Source: Carnobacterium_A antarcticum
Lineage (GTDB): Bacteria; Bacillota; Bacilli; Lactobacillales; Carnobacteriaceae
Direction: 5' to 3' (one strand)
NCBI RefSeq assembly: GCF_042658365.1
Contig: NZ_JBHSQC010000011.1
Length of the DNA: 64,000 bases
The first letter of the stretch is position 1. Each line of letters begins with the position of its first letter. Of the stretch, positions 52,885-61,452 are shown one piece after another. The notes below the pieces were generated by a model. That model ran no database searches, was not told the origin of the DNA, and saw only the letters and a program-made list of their open reading frames with translations. A program made the position numbers and the translations under genes.

Positions 52885-52937
52885 TGAGAGATAGAATGCT
52901 TTCTCCTATAAGAAAGCATTCTATCTCTCATTTTTTT
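52885..52937 (+). terminator. Terminator of the PTS-transaldolase operon
   Basis: A 20-bp perfect stem (52885-52904 with 52911-52930) is followed by TTTTTTT. Confidence 0.95.
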
Positions 52938-53016
52938 GGGAATTATTATAAATATATATTGCCCTACCATTAAGAATTTAAACAATATACTAATATTATT
53001 TTATTGCTATCATATT

Positions 53017-53235
53017 CGAAGTATCAAAGCAGGTGTTGATTTGGACATGGGTATTCAAAGTTATAATTATGTCTCAGGATACAAATATTACATCAAAGAA
53101 AATGGCGGAAAACACACTTCAGAACTAGCAGAGCAGTTTTCAAAAGACTAGGCAGAAAAAATGGACAGACTTAGTTACAGTAATACGGAATATATTTACA
53201 GAGTTAATCAGTACAGAAAGAGTATATCTGAATAA
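53017..53235 (+). pseudogene. Degraded second copy of the lysozyme-like gene 3' end
   Basis: The stretch matches the last third of the lysozyme-like gene at 27.5-28.1 kb, including NGGKHTSELAEQFSKD, YRVNQYRKS and some bases after the stop. It lacks 45 bp that lie between two GTYGAY repeats in the intact gene (27835 and 27880), and a TGG codon is now TAG at 53149. The first two thirds, with the membrane anchor and catalytic Glu, are absent. It is not expressed as a working enzyme. A short frame from ATG 52936 leads into it. Confidence 0.9.
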
Positions 53236-53500
53236 ATGATGGAAGAAGCTTTATTTTAATGATTATGATAAAGCTTGTTTTGCTTTTCACAAAAATTGAG
53301 GAATGGCTTAATGAAAGATGATAGACTGCTGATTGAACAAAAGAGTAAGCAGCTTAGATTCAAAATTACTTCGATAAAACAAACAATAAAAAGAGGAATG
53401 CACTCGAAAATTTCGTCTTTCAAATAGTCGGAATTTCGACTTATTTTACTACTTAAAAACGTGGTATACTGCTTGGAATAACAGTTGGAGGTTCTTTAAA
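53236..53500 (+). other. Intergenic stretch between the lysozyme remnant and the SGNH gene
   Basis: The first 40 bases still resemble the 3' flank of the intact lysozyme gene. The rest shows no gene. GTTGGAGG before 53501 is the ribosome site of the SGNH gene. Confidence 0.5.
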
Positions 53501-54316
53501 ATGAAACTAAATAGGAGTTCAAAGCGAAGGGGTTTAAAGGTTGGAATAGTTGTTGTGTTAGTCTCCGGTTTTATCTTTTTTTTCAGTATTTCTCAAGAGA
53601 ATAAAACCCTGGCACAAATGACTAAAAATTATCAATTATCGGATACATATAAACAAGAGAGTTTGCTAGACCGTGCAAGGTTTGTAACGGAAAGAGATGG
53701 AGCAGTCGATATCGTTGTTTTAGGCAGCAGTGTAACATTTGGAAAAGGCGCTACGGAAGAACAGCCGGTGTGGGGCAATTTAATGGAAGCCAACTTAAAT
53801 GAGACAGATGGAATCAAAGCTAGGGTAGTTAACCACGGGTACAATGGCTACAGTACAGCAGATTTAATTTCAAAGAATAAGGTAGAGGCAGTGATTAAGG
53901 ACAAACCGGATATTATTCTTTTTGAATTGTGTTTGATCAACAATAACCGCCATCCGCAAAATGATATTAACCAAACAAAAGCGGATATCCAATGGATCAT
54001 GGACACTTTCAGTGAACAATTGCCGGAGACATTGGTCATTTTGCAAACCGCAAATCCTACGATTTATAATAATGTGTTTTTAGAACAAGGGAAAGTAACA
54101 TATGAGCAATACAATGTCGAGATTGCTGAATACGTTAAAGAACAGCAGTGGCCGTTTATTGATACATATCGTTTACTGTTAGCTAAAATGTACGATCAAA
54201 ATATATTTCCTGCAGATGTATTGTCTGATCATGTTCATCCAAATGGCGAAGGCTATCAGATGTGGTTTGAACTGTTAAAAGACCGATTGGATATGCCGGT
54301 TAAGATGTTGCATTAA
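53501..54316 (+). CDS. Membrane-anchored SGNH/GDSL-family hydrolase
   Basis: The 271-residue protein has a basic start and one N-terminal membrane anchor (about residues 14-32), then an extracellular SGNH hydrolase domain. Block I is VVLGSSVTFGKG (nucleophile Ser), block II has the Gly in NHGYNGYST, block III the Asn in LINNNRH, and block V is SDHVHPNGEGY (Asp and His). Such proteins remove or transfer O-acetyl groups on envelope glycans or act as esterases. It is a single gene behind the lysozyme remnant; its link to wall or capsule modification is inferred from its location outside the membrane. Confidence 0.85.
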   Translation: MKLNRSSKRRGLKVGIVVVLVSGFIFFFSISQENKTLAQMTKNYQLSDTYKQESLLDRARFVTERDGAVDIVVLGSSVTFGKGATEEQPVWGNLMEANLNETDGIKARVVNHGYNGYSTADLISKNKVEAVIKDKPDIILFELCLINNNRHPQNDINQTKADIQWIMDTFSEQLPETLVILQTANPTIYNNVFLEQGKVTYEQYNVEIAEYVKEQQWPFIDTYRLLLAKMYDQNIFPADVLSDHVHPNGEGYQMWFELLKDRLDMPVKMLH

Positions 54317-54472
54317 AAACCTGAAAATAAGACGATAAGGTAGCCATTTTTACGACTGATTTTTTTCTGTAATTAGAAATATTTATTTTGTGGTAGTATA
54401 ATTTAAAACTAAAGAAAAATTGATGAGGCTAGTAGAATCTATACTGATGAGTAAAGCAGCAAAAGTTTTTTG

Positions 54473-54500
54473 TTGAATTAATTTTTATTTATGATAATAT
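54473..54500 (+). promoter_or_regulatory. Promoter of the LacI-family regulator gene
   Basis: TTGAAT (54473-54478), a 16-bp spacer and TAATAT (54495-54500). The operator at 54504-54521 follows directly. Confidence 0.55.
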
Positions 54501-54503
54501 GTA

Positions 54504-54521
54504 TGAGTAAACGATTACTCA
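54504..54521 (+). promoter_or_regulatory. LacI-type operator 1 (autoregulation)
   Basis: TGAGTAAACGATTACTCA is an 18-bp palindrome (central A/T mismatches only) with the CG centre typical of LacI-family sites. It overlaps the expected transcription start of the regulator's own gene. Shared consensus with operators 2 and 3: TGRGTAANCGNTTACYCA. Confidence 0.8.
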
Positions 54522-54538
54522 ACGAAAGCGAGGGAACT

Positions 54539-55552
54539 ATGAAAAAGCAGCTTTCTATAAAAGATATTGCAAAATTAAGCAATGTATCTACTGCAACAGT
54601 TTCAAGAGTCCTGAATGACAATGGAAGATTCTCAAAAGAAACGAGAGAGAAAGTATTAGCTGTTGTAAAAGAATTTGGATACTCTACAAATTCTGTCGCA
54701 AAAACATTGCGTGAGCAGAAGTCGAATACCATTGGCATGATTGTTCCGGATATTAGCAACGAATTTTTCTCTTCTTTAATCACACAAATTGAAAGTTACT
54801 TTTTTGATAAAGGAATTTCTACTATCATCTGTAATACGAACAAAGATGCAGAAAAAGAAAAAGCTTACCTAAAATCGTTAGATGCTAAATTAATTGATGG
54901 ACTTATTTGTATTTCTGGACAAGAAGAAATTGATGAAACGCAACTTTCGAGAGATATCCCGATTGTGTGTATTGACCGCAAACCTAAAGTATCCAGCAAC
55001 ATAGCAATCGTTGGATCTGATCATTCCGAAGGGGGATATACAGCAACAAAGTTTCTTATCGATAAAGGTTGTAAAAGGATTTTGCTGTTAACAAAAGACA
55101 ATAATACAACTTCCAGTAATGATAGGATCGCTGGATATGAAAAGGCTCTCAAAGATTCCCATTTGCAGGTTGATTCAGATTTAATTGTACGAGCATCTTC
55201 TAAAAAGATGTCGAAATTCGAAACAGCTCAAAAGTCTATTGAAGAAGTATTATCTAAAGGCTTGAAGTTTGATGGTATATTTGCTACAAACGATTGGTTA
55301 GCTTATGGGGCGGTACAGACATTGGAAAAGAATAAAATATCCGTTCCTGATGAAGTTAAAGTTGTTGGATTCGATGATGATAGTATTTCAAAATATACTT
55401 CACCTAGTATTACTACTATCCATCAAGATGTTACCGGTATTGCTGAAAAGTCGGCTGATATATTATACCAACTCATGTCTAAACCAGATATGCAAATAAA
55501 CAAGCGTTACATTAATGTAGCTACTAAACTAATTGAAAGAGAAACGACATAA
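54539..55552 (+). CDS. LacI-family transcription regulator
   Basis: The 337-residue repressor has a LacI helix-turn-helix at residues 4-25 (SIKDIAKLSNVSTATVSRVLN) and a hinge and ligand domain of the periplasmic-binding type (IGMIVPDISNEFFSSLITQIE, FATNDWLAYGAVQTLEKN, VVGFDDDSISKYTSPSITTI). ATG 54539 follows GCGAGGG; the upstream frame start at 54491 overlaps the operator. Three matching operators (54504, 55571, 55690) lie before its own gene and before the sugar-phosphate operon, so it probably represses both until a sugar or sugar phosphate binds. Confidence 0.93.
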   Translation: MKKQLSIKDIAKLSNVSTATVSRVLNDNGRFSKETREKVLAVVKEFGYSTNSVAKTLREQKSNTIGMIVPDISNEFFSSLITQIESYFFDKGISTIICNTNKDAEKEKAYLKSLDAKLIDGLICISGQEEIDETQLSRDIPIVCIDRKPKVSSNIAIVGSDHSEGGYTATKFLIDKGCKRILLLTKDNNTTSSNDRIAGYEKALKDSHLQVDSDLIVRASSKKMSKFETAQKSIEEVLSKGLKFDGIFATNDWLAYGAVQTLEKNKISVPDEVKVVGFDDDSISKYTSPSITTIHQDVTGIAEKSADILYQLMSKPDMQINKRYINVATKLIERETT

Positions 55553-55570
55553 AAGTCGTTTTTTACCATT

Positions 55571-55588
55571 TGGGTAATCGATTACCCA
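55571..55588 (+). promoter_or_regulatory. LacI-type operator 2
   Basis: TGGGTAATCGATTACCCA is a perfect 18-bp palindrome 18 bp after the regulator gene. A TATAAT box at 55600-55605 follows, so it would block the promoter of the downstream operon. Confidence 0.85.
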
Positions 55589-55689
55589 GTTAGTTTTAAT
55601 ATAATGTATTCAAACATTTACCATTTAAACTAATATTTCTATTTCATTTTAGGGGAATCAGTAACAGTTGTAACAATCTTTTTACCAAT

Positions 55690-55707
55690 TGAGTAATCGT
55701 TTACCCA
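55690..55707 (+). promoter_or_regulatory. LacI-type operator 3
   Basis: TGAGTAATCGTTTACCCA matches the same consensus. It lies 34 bp before the first gene of the operon and 119 bp from operator 2, a spacing that could allow DNA looping. Confidence 0.82.
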
Positions 55708-55740
55708 AGGAATAATTTAAAAAAGAGAGGAAGAAAAATA

Positions 55741-56397
55741 GTGGAAAAATTAATATGTCCTTCTATGATGTGTGCGGATTTTGGTTCTTTAAAAACAGAG
55801 GTTGCTGCACTAGATGAAGCAGGAGCTGATGTTTTCCATATTGATATAATGGATGGTGTTTTTGTTCCCAACTATGGAATGGGATTACAAGACTTTGAAT
55901 TTATTCGCAAAGCGACTAAAAAAATGATCGATGTGCATTTGATGGTTAAAAATCCAGCAGATTATGTCGAAAAATTCATAGATATGGGAGCAGATATTGT
56001 CTATTTTCATCCTGAAACAGATCAGCACCCAGCAAGAACTTTAGATAAAATAAAAGCGAGAGGAAAGAAAGCAGGTATTGCAATCAATCCAGGAACTTCT
56101 ATAGAAACCATTCAAGAATTGCTTTATTTAGCTGATTATGTATTAGTGATGACTGTGAATCCTGGTTTTGCTGGACAAAAATATTTGCCTTATGTTGATA
56201 ACAAGATAAAAAAACTTATTGCGATGAAAAACGAATATGATTTTGAACTAGTAGTAGACGGTGCAATTTCAAATGAACGAGTAGAGACATTAAGCAAACT
56301 AGGCGTAAAGGGGTTTGTTTTAGGAACTTCTGCTTTGTTTGGGAAAAATGAAAGTTACAAAGAAATTATTAGAAACTTAAAAGGGGAGAATAACTAA
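55741..56397 (+). CDS. Ribulose-phosphate 3-epimerase family protein (AlsE-like)
   Basis: The 218-residue TIM-barrel epimerase has CPSMMCADFGSL at the start, the metal-binding VFHIDIMDGVFVPN, DVHLMV, MTVNPGFAGQK and VVDGAIS. The PNYGMGLQD part differs from housekeeping Rpe (PNxTFGP) and is nearer D-allulose-6-phosphate 3-epimerase, AlsE. It probably interconverts two ketose phosphates made from the imported sugar. GTG 55741 follows GAGAGGAAG. It ends on the A of the next gene's start codon. Confidence 0.85.
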   Translation: MEKLICPSMMCADFGSLKTEVAALDEAGADVFHIDIMDGVFVPNYGMGLQDFEFIRKATKKMIDVHLMVKNPADYVEKFIDMGADIVYFHPETDQHPARTLDKIKARGKKAGIAINPGTSIETIQELLYLADYVLVMTVNPGFAGQKYLPYVDNKIKKLIAMKNEYDFELVVDGAISNERVETLSKLGVKGFVLGTSALFGKNESYKEIIRNLKGENN

Positions 56398-56849
56398 TGA
56401 AATTAGCTATTGGCGGAGATCATGTAGGGCAATTATTGAAACCTGAGATTATTAACTATCTTGAAGACTTGGGACATGAGGTAAAAGATTACGGTCCTTA
56501 TACGACTGAAAGAACAGATTATCCAAAATATGCTGAAAAAGTAGGAACAGAAGTTGCAAACGGTAATTTTGATGGCGGGATTTTAATTTGTGGAACTGGT
56601 GTAGGGATTTCTATCGCTGCCAACAAAGTAAAAGGAATTCGCGCAGTTGTTTGTAGTGAGCCCTATTCTGCGAAGTTGTCAAAAGAACATAATAATACAA
56701 ATATTTTAGCGTTTGGCTCTCGTGTAGTCGGATTAGATTTAGCAAAAATGATTGTGAAAGAATGGTTGGATGCAGAGTTTGAAGGCGGCCGTCATGGAAA
56801 TAGAGTCAATATGATAGAAGATATTGAATGCCGTTATATAGGAGATTAA
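56397..56849 (+). CDS. RpiB/LacAB family sugar-phosphate isomerase
   Basis: The 150-residue enzyme matches RpiB: MKLAIGGDHVGQLLKPEI at the start, the catalytic Cys in ILICGTGVGISIAANK, the EPYSAKLSKEHNNTN block with its basic residues and LAFGSRVVG. Members isomerise ribose-, allose- or galactose-6-phosphate. Paired with an AlsE-like epimerase it could act on allose-6-phosphate, but this is inference. Its ATG overlaps the stop of the epimerase gene. Confidence 0.88.
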   Translation: MKLAIGGDHVGQLLKPEIINYLEDLGHEVKDYGPYTTERTDYPKYAEKVGTEVANGNFDGGILICGTGVGISIAANKVKGIRAVVCSEPYSAKLSKEHNNTNILAFGSRVVGLDLAKMIVKEWLDAEFEGGRHGNRVNMIEDIECRYIGD

Positions 56850-56950
56850 ACGAGACGTTTTTTGTTCACGTAGCTCATTAGTTCTACAGTTATCTAAATA
56901 ATGTTGTGACTGCCATCCTCGGGTCAGTCACAATTGACTGTACGATTTTT

Positions 56951-56964
56951 AGAAAACGGTAACA
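56951..56964 (+). promoter_or_regulatory. cre (CcpA) site
   Basis: AGAAAACGGTAACA fits the cre consensus TGNAANCGNTNNCA at all fixed bases but the first. It is about 105 bp upstream of the -35 box of the next promoter. A hairpin AAATCAATTA (56969-56978) with TAATTGATTT (56991-57000) follows. Confidence 0.6.
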
Positions 56965-57055
56965 CGGAAAATCAATTATTTGCCGTTTACTAATTGATTT
57001 CATGAGTACTTTTGGAATTAAATGAAAATAAATGAATATATTTGATAAGAAATGA

Positions 57056-57084
57056 TTGATTTTGGAATTTATTGATGCTACACT
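57056..57084 (+). promoter_or_regulatory. Promoter of the TIM-barrel epimerase and PTS genes
   Basis: TTGATT (57056-57061), a 17-bp spacer and TACACT (57079-57084), then GGAGGA before ATG 57116. Confidence 0.65.
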
Positions 57085-57115
57085 GAGCTCATCAATGAAT
57101 TGGAGGAATTAGACA

Positions 57116-58048
57116 ATGAAATTAGCTACACGAATAAACTCATTCTTACCGGTATACGAAAATGACTTGACGCAAGTTTTCTCAAAGTTTAAAGACTTAG
57201 GTCTTACTCATGTGGATTTAAACTATCCAGAACATGCAAAAGGATTTTCTAGTACAGAAATGAAAACGTTGTTAAATGAAAATAACTTAAAGGCTAACGG
57301 AGTGGCATTACGTTTCAGAAAAGAATTTATTAATGGCGAACTAGGAAATGCAGATGAGGCGATTGCTCAACAAGCATTAACACTGTGTAAAGAAGCGGTA
57401 GATTACTGTAGGGAAGTAGGAGGCGAAGTTGTCACCATTTGGTTAGGTTTTGATGGTTTCGATTATAGTTTCCAAATCAATTATCAAAAAGTATGGGCAC
57501 AACTAGTTGCCGCATTTAAAGAGATTGCTAACTACGCACCAGATATGAAAATCAGCATTGAATACAAACCATTCCAACCTAGAGCATATGCCTTTATCGA
57601 CAGCATGGGCATCGCTGGCATGATGTTAAACGATATCGACTGCGATAATGTAGGGGTCACACTTGATTATTGCCATATGTTGATGAAACATGAAAATCCA
57701 GCTTTTGGTGCAGAGATTTTTGGGAGCCGTAATAAATTGTTTGGTGTTCATATCAATGACGGTTACGGCCTTAACGATGATGGTTTAATGATTGCTACAG
57801 CAACACCGTTCAAGACATTGGAATTCCTTTACTATGTTAAGAAGCATAACTATGATGCGCCATTTTACTTTGATACGTTCCCTGTTATTGAACATGCAGT
57901 AAAAGAATGTGAACAAAACATAAAAATGATTAAATTATTGAACGGTTTAATTGATAATGTCGGCTTAGAGTATATCCAAGATATCATCGATCGTAATGAT
58001 GCAATCGCAGCAAGCGAATTGATGATGAAGTTTTTAACAAATAAATAA
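57116..58048 (+). CDS. Sugar phosphate isomerase/epimerase, xylose-isomerase-like TIM barrel
   Basis: The 310-residue protein is of the AP-endonuclease-2/D-tagatose-3-epimerase fold. Probable metal ligands are a Glu in MKISIEYKPFQPR, Asp and His in GVTLDYCHML, a His in LFGVHINDGYG and a late Glu/Asp. These enzymes move carbonyl groups or invert C3 on free or phosphorylated ketoses. Between an AlsE/RpiB pair and a PTS gene it probably prepares the same sugar. Substrate unknown. GGAGGA precedes the ATG. Confidence 0.82.
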   Translation: MKLATRINSFLPVYENDLTQVFSKFKDLGLTHVDLNYPEHAKGFSSTEMKTLLNENNLKANGVALRFRKEFINGELGNADEAIAQQALTLCKEAVDYCREVGGEVVTIWLGFDGFDYSFQINYQKVWAQLVAAFKEIANYAPDMKISIEYKPFQPRAYAFIDSMGIAGMMLNDIDCDNVGVTLDYCHMLMKHENPAFGAEIFGSRNKLFGVHINDGYGLNDDGLMIATATPFKTLEFLYYVKKHNYDAPFYFDTFPVIEHAVKECEQNIKMIKLLNGLIDNVGLEYIQDIIDRNDAIAASELMMKFLTNK

Positions 58049-58081
58049 TATTATTATTAAAAAAATTAGGGGTGAAGAACC

Positions 58082-59470
58082 ATGGCGATGGATTATAAAA
58101 TTGGGGCAAAAGAGATTTTAGAGCATATTGGTGGAAAAGAAAATATCTCTGGCATGACCCACTGTGCGACCAGATTAAGATTTAACTTAAGAGATACTAC
58201 TAAAGCAGATACAGCAGCAGTTGAACAAGTTGATGGCGTTGTAAACGTTATCAACAAAGCTGGACAATATCAAATTTTGATAGGTACGAATGTGCCTAAA
58301 TTATATGCTGAAATGGAAGATTTAGTTGGTGCTGATAAGGCAGCATCAACTGAATCAACAAAGGCTGACAGGTCTGCACAAGGCATTATTGGATCAATTT
58401 TTTCAGCTATTTCAAGTATTTTTGCACCATTACTACCAGCACTGGCAGGTTCTGGTATTTTGAGAGGATTGCTCCTGCTGTTTGTCCAATTAGGATGGTT
58501 AAGCGAAGCAAGTGGGACTTACCAAATTTTGTCAGCGGCTTCAATGACTGTGTTTTATTTCTTACCGGTATTGCTTGCCATTACATCAGCCAGAAGATTT
58601 GGCGCCGATATGTTTATTTCAGCATTGATTGGTGCAGCGTTATTGCACCCTGATTTTATTGCCTTACTGGGAGATATCGGAAATGGGGCAACAACTACAT
58701 TCTTAGGAATTCCAACAATTTTGATGAACTATAACTCAACAGTCGTTCCTATTATTTTAGCTATCTGGGTTTTCTCATACCTATATAAGTGGCTTGACCG
58801 AGTAATACCAGAAACACTTAAACTTGTTGTATTACCCTTAGTGTCTGTAGTGGTAATGGTTCCGTTGACAATTATCGTAATTGGTCCTTTAGGCGTTTAC
58901 GGTGGGGAAGTCATTGCAAGTGCAGTAAACTGGTTGATCGCAAGAAGCAGTATTCTAGCTGGTATTGTCGTTGGTGGCGGTTGGTCTGTCCTAGTAAGTT
59001 TAGGCATTCACTGGGCAGTTAACCCAATTATGATAAATAACGTCGCAACTTACGGACTTGACTACATTGTGCCATTTACTTTTGCATGTAACTTTGCAAC
59101 AATTGGTACCGCTTTAGGGGTATTGCTTAAAGCAAAAGACCGTGATATCAGAAGCTTCTCAATAACCGGAATGGTAACAATCGCTTTGTCAGCTATAATT
59201 GAACCAACCGTATTTGGGCTATTGCTTAAAAACAAAAAATTATTTATGGCACAAATTATCGGTGGGGCAGTAGGTGGTGCTTACTTAGGTCTGACTAATG
59301 TATATGCAAATGCTTTTGTATTTGGAAGCGTGACCACATTCCCAGCATTTGTAGGCGAAAATTCATCAAACTTCATTAATGCGATGATTGGTCTTGCTAT
59401 CTCATTAATCGTAGCAGCTGTAATCGCATATTTTGTTACAAGAATTGATGAAAAACTTATAAAAAATTAA
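58082..59470 (+). CDS. PTS permease EIIBC, glucose/beta-glucoside superfamily
   Basis: The 462-residue protein has an N-terminal EIIB domain (about residues 1-90) with the phosphorylated Cys28 in GMTHCATRLRFNLRD, and an EIIC domain from about residue 100 with about ten helices (GSIFSAISSIFAPLLPALAGSGILRG, LHPDF). It lacks a fused EIIA, so it must borrow a shared one. It imports and phosphorylates the sugar handled by the adjacent isomerases and epimerases. The fused EIIBC form is usual for beta-glucosides, sucrose, trehalose and N-acetylmuramate transporters, but the neighbours suggest a rarer hexose. Confidence 0.9.
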   Translation: MAMDYKIGAKEILEHIGGKENISGMTHCATRLRFNLRDTTKADTAAVEQVDGVVNVINKAGQYQILIGTNVPKLYAEMEDLVGADKAASTESTKADRSAQGIIGSIFSAISSIFAPLLPALAGSGILRGLLLLFVQLGWLSEASGTYQILSAASMTVFYFLPVLLAITSARRFGADMFISALIGAALLHPDFIALLGDIGNGATTTFLGIPTILMNYNSTVVPIILAIWVFSYLYKWLDRVIPETLKLVVLPLVSVVVMVPLTIIVIGPLGVYGGEVIASAVNWLIARSSILAGIVVGGGWSVLVSLGIHWAVNPIMINNVATYGLDYIVPFTFACNFATIGTALGVLLKAKDRDIRSFSITGMVTIALSAIIEPTVFGLLLKNKKLFMAQIIGGAVGGAYLGLTNVYANAFVFGSVTTFPAFVGENSSNFINAMIGLAISLIVAAVIAYFVTRIDEKLIKN

Positions 59471-59498
59471 AACATTTCCTTATAATAGCCATAAAAGC

Positions 59499-59546
59499 TT
59501 GTCACCTAACCATTTTTGTGGAATGATTAGGTGACAAATTCTTTTA
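59499..59546 (+). terminator. Terminator after the PTS gene
   Basis: TTGTCACCTAA (59499-59509) pairs with TTAGGTGACAA (59527-59537), followed by ATTCTTTTATT. It is only 28 bp before the next gene's start, so readthrough is likely partial. Confidence 0.75.
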
Positions 59547-59564
59547 TTGAGGTGTGTGTTCATT

Positions 59565-60302
59565 ATGATTCCGTATGAAAGAAAAAAAATGATTTTAAAC
59601 GAACTAAACAAGCAAGATATCGTTATACTTGATGAATTAAAAACATTGCTTTCTGGTGTATCTGTTTCTACTATTCGACGTGACTTAAAAGACCTTGAAA
59701 AAGCAGGCCAAGTGACATTATTGCCTGGCGGCGCAGCAAAATTATTTTCTCGGTCTACAGATGTTCCAATAACGAAAAGAACAACTTTAAACCGCAATGA
59801 GAAAAAGGAAATCGCCCTATTATCGGCCAAAGAGGTTAAATTGGGAGAAACAATCTATATAGACTCAGGATCGACTGGCGAAGAATTATTAATAGAATTA
59901 GTAAAGAAAAAAGTAACAATTATTACTTCGGTTACGAATTTCAAAATCCCTCTACAAGATGTAGAAGCGCAAGTATATTCTCTTGGCGGTTTTGTTAACT
60001 TTACGAATAATTCACTTAAAGGCGATTTAACAGTACAGAATATTGAGCATTTTAATTTTGACCGTGCTTTTATTGGAGCAAATGGTGTGGATAGCAAATC
60101 TGGTTACACAACTCCTGACTTAAGTGAGGCCATTAAGAAAAGAAAAGTTATTGAAAAATCACAAGAAGTTTACTTTGTTTGTGATTCTAGTAAATTCCAT
60201 AAGGTTTATATGTCATCAATTGCACCTTTATCAGAATCAGTTTTGATTTCCAATGAGGAAGATAAGATAATTGAAGAGAGTGTTATGGAATTAATCTATT
60301 AA
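59565..60302 (+). CDS. DeoR/GlpR-family transcription regulator
   Basis: The 245-residue protein has an N-terminal DeoR winged helix (MIPYERKKMILNELNKQDIVILDELKTLLSGVSVSTIRRDLKDLEKAG) and a C-terminal sensor domain like ribose-5-phosphate isomerase (YIDSGSTGEELLIEL, FIGANGVDSKSGYTTPDLSEA, FVCDSSKFHK). It senses phosphorylated sugars. ATG 59565 follows GAGGTG; TTG 59547 overlaps it. Its place after the PTS gene suggests a second control layer on the same sugar pathway. Confidence 0.9.
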   Translation: MIPYERKKMILNELNKQDIVILDELKTLLSGVSVSTIRRDLKDLEKAGQVTLLPGGAAKLFSRSTDVPITKRTTLNRNEKKEIALLSAKEVKLGETIYIDSGSTGEELLIELVKKKVTIITSVTNFKIPLQDVEAQVYSLGGFVNFTNNSLKGDLTVQNIEHFNFDRAFIGANGVDSKSGYTTPDLSEAIKKRKVIEKSQEVYFVCDSSKFHKVYMSSIAPLSESVLISNEEDKIIEESVMELIY

Positions 60303-60473
60303 GAATTTTGTCATTTGATGTCTGATTGACTAAATTAAAAGAGAAATTTCAAAACAGATAAAAAATAAAGGTTTAAAAGCAGCATGATGAAGAGCATCAA
60401 GTTCTGTAATAAAGTCTGGTAAATAGTCTCGTTGTTTGATCGTAAGTTTAGTAATTTTATAGAATTAGTTAAT

Positions 60474-60510
60474 GAATACCTGAAGAGCAATCCTTAGGTA
60501 TTCTTTTTTA
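60474..60510 (+). terminator. Terminator of the DeoR-type gene
   Basis: GAATACCT (60474-60481) pairs with AGGTATTC (60496-60503), followed by six T residues. The 170 bases between the gene and this hairpin show no gene. Confidence 0.85.
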
Positions 60511-60602
60511 GCTTAAATTGTTTATTTTTTTATTCTATACAATTTAGGTTATGATGTATAAGCTAGAAATAACTATATAGAACTATGGAGGATGCAAGTT
60601 TA

Positions 60603-61316
60603 ATGGTAGGATTTATGGTAATGTTATTGATTATATATGGTATGGTATTTGGAATGGTGATTTTAAAAAATTATATAGATTTCAACAATTCTAATTACCA
60701 ACGTGCAAGTAATCATACTTTTTGGGAAACATTTTTTAATAAAGGCAATATGGGAGAGTACAACATATACCGCAAGCTTGAAAAAATAAAAGGAACAAAA
60801 TTATTATTGACGAATCTTTATATTCCTAAAGAAGATGGGAGTACAACAGAAATCGATTTGTTAATGATTACGAAACTTGGTTTTTTCGTTATAGAATCAA
60901 AAAATTATAGTGGATGGATATTTGGAAATGAAAAAAATCGTAATTGGACACAAACCTTTTCAAATAAAAAAAAGTTCAAGTTTTTTAACCCTATCTGGCA
61001 AAATAAAGGACATATCAAAGCTTTACAAGAAATATTAGGTATTGCTGATGATTTATTGATACACTCATTAATTGTATTTAGCAATAATTGTGAATTAAAA
61101 AAAATTACGGTTACGAGTTCTAATGTTCATGTGATTAAGCAAAATCAAATAAAACGCACTTTAAGAAGAGAATTGACTAATGTTATGCCTAAGTTAACCT
61201 CAGAGGATATAAAAATATATTTTCAAGTACTTAAACCCTTCATGCATGCTGATGAGAAAATAAAGCAATTACATATAAAAACAATACAAGAAAAACTGAG
61301 CCAGTCTAACAACTGA
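60603..61316 (+). CDS. Membrane-anchored NERD domain protein
   Basis: The 237-residue protein has one N-terminal membrane helix (about residues 2-24) followed by a NERD domain (about 45-160) with GNMGEYNIYRKLEKIKG, TTEIDLLMITKLGFFVIESKNYSGWIFG (Asp and Glu-x-Lys of the nuclease-like core), and QNKGHIKAL. It has no zinc ribbon, unlike the NERD protein at 33 kb. A nuclease-like role is suspected for the family but unproven. I prefer ATG 60603, 11 bases after GGAGG; ATG 60585 overlaps that site. It stands alone with a terminator. Confidence 0.8.
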   Translation: MVGFMVMLLIIYGMVFGMVILKNYIDFNNSNYQRASNHTFWETFFNKGNMGEYNIYRKLEKIKGTKLLLTNLYIPKEDGSTTEIDLLMITKLGFFVIESKNYSGWIFGNEKNRNWTQTFSNKKKFKFFNPIWQNKGHIKALQEILGIADDLLIHSLIVFSNNCELKKITVTSSNVHVIKQNQIKRTLRRELTNVMPKLTSEDIKIYFQVLKPFMHADEKIKQLHIKTIQEKLSQSNN

Positions 61317-61391
61317 GCTTTCTACTCGTCTAGTTTTCAAAGTCATAATATGCTTTATTAAAAGAGAGAACTTTTATAGATAAGTTAAAAT

Positions 61392-61426
61392 AAGGCTGCC
61401 TATTTCATTTTAGGACAGCCTTTTTG
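61392..61426 (+). terminator. Terminator of the NERD gene
   Basis: AAGGCTGCCTA (61392-61402) pairs with TAGGACAGCCTT with one mismatch, followed by TTTT. Confidence 0.85.
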
Positions 61427-61452
61427 TTTACATAAAAAATTATTGTTATCTA

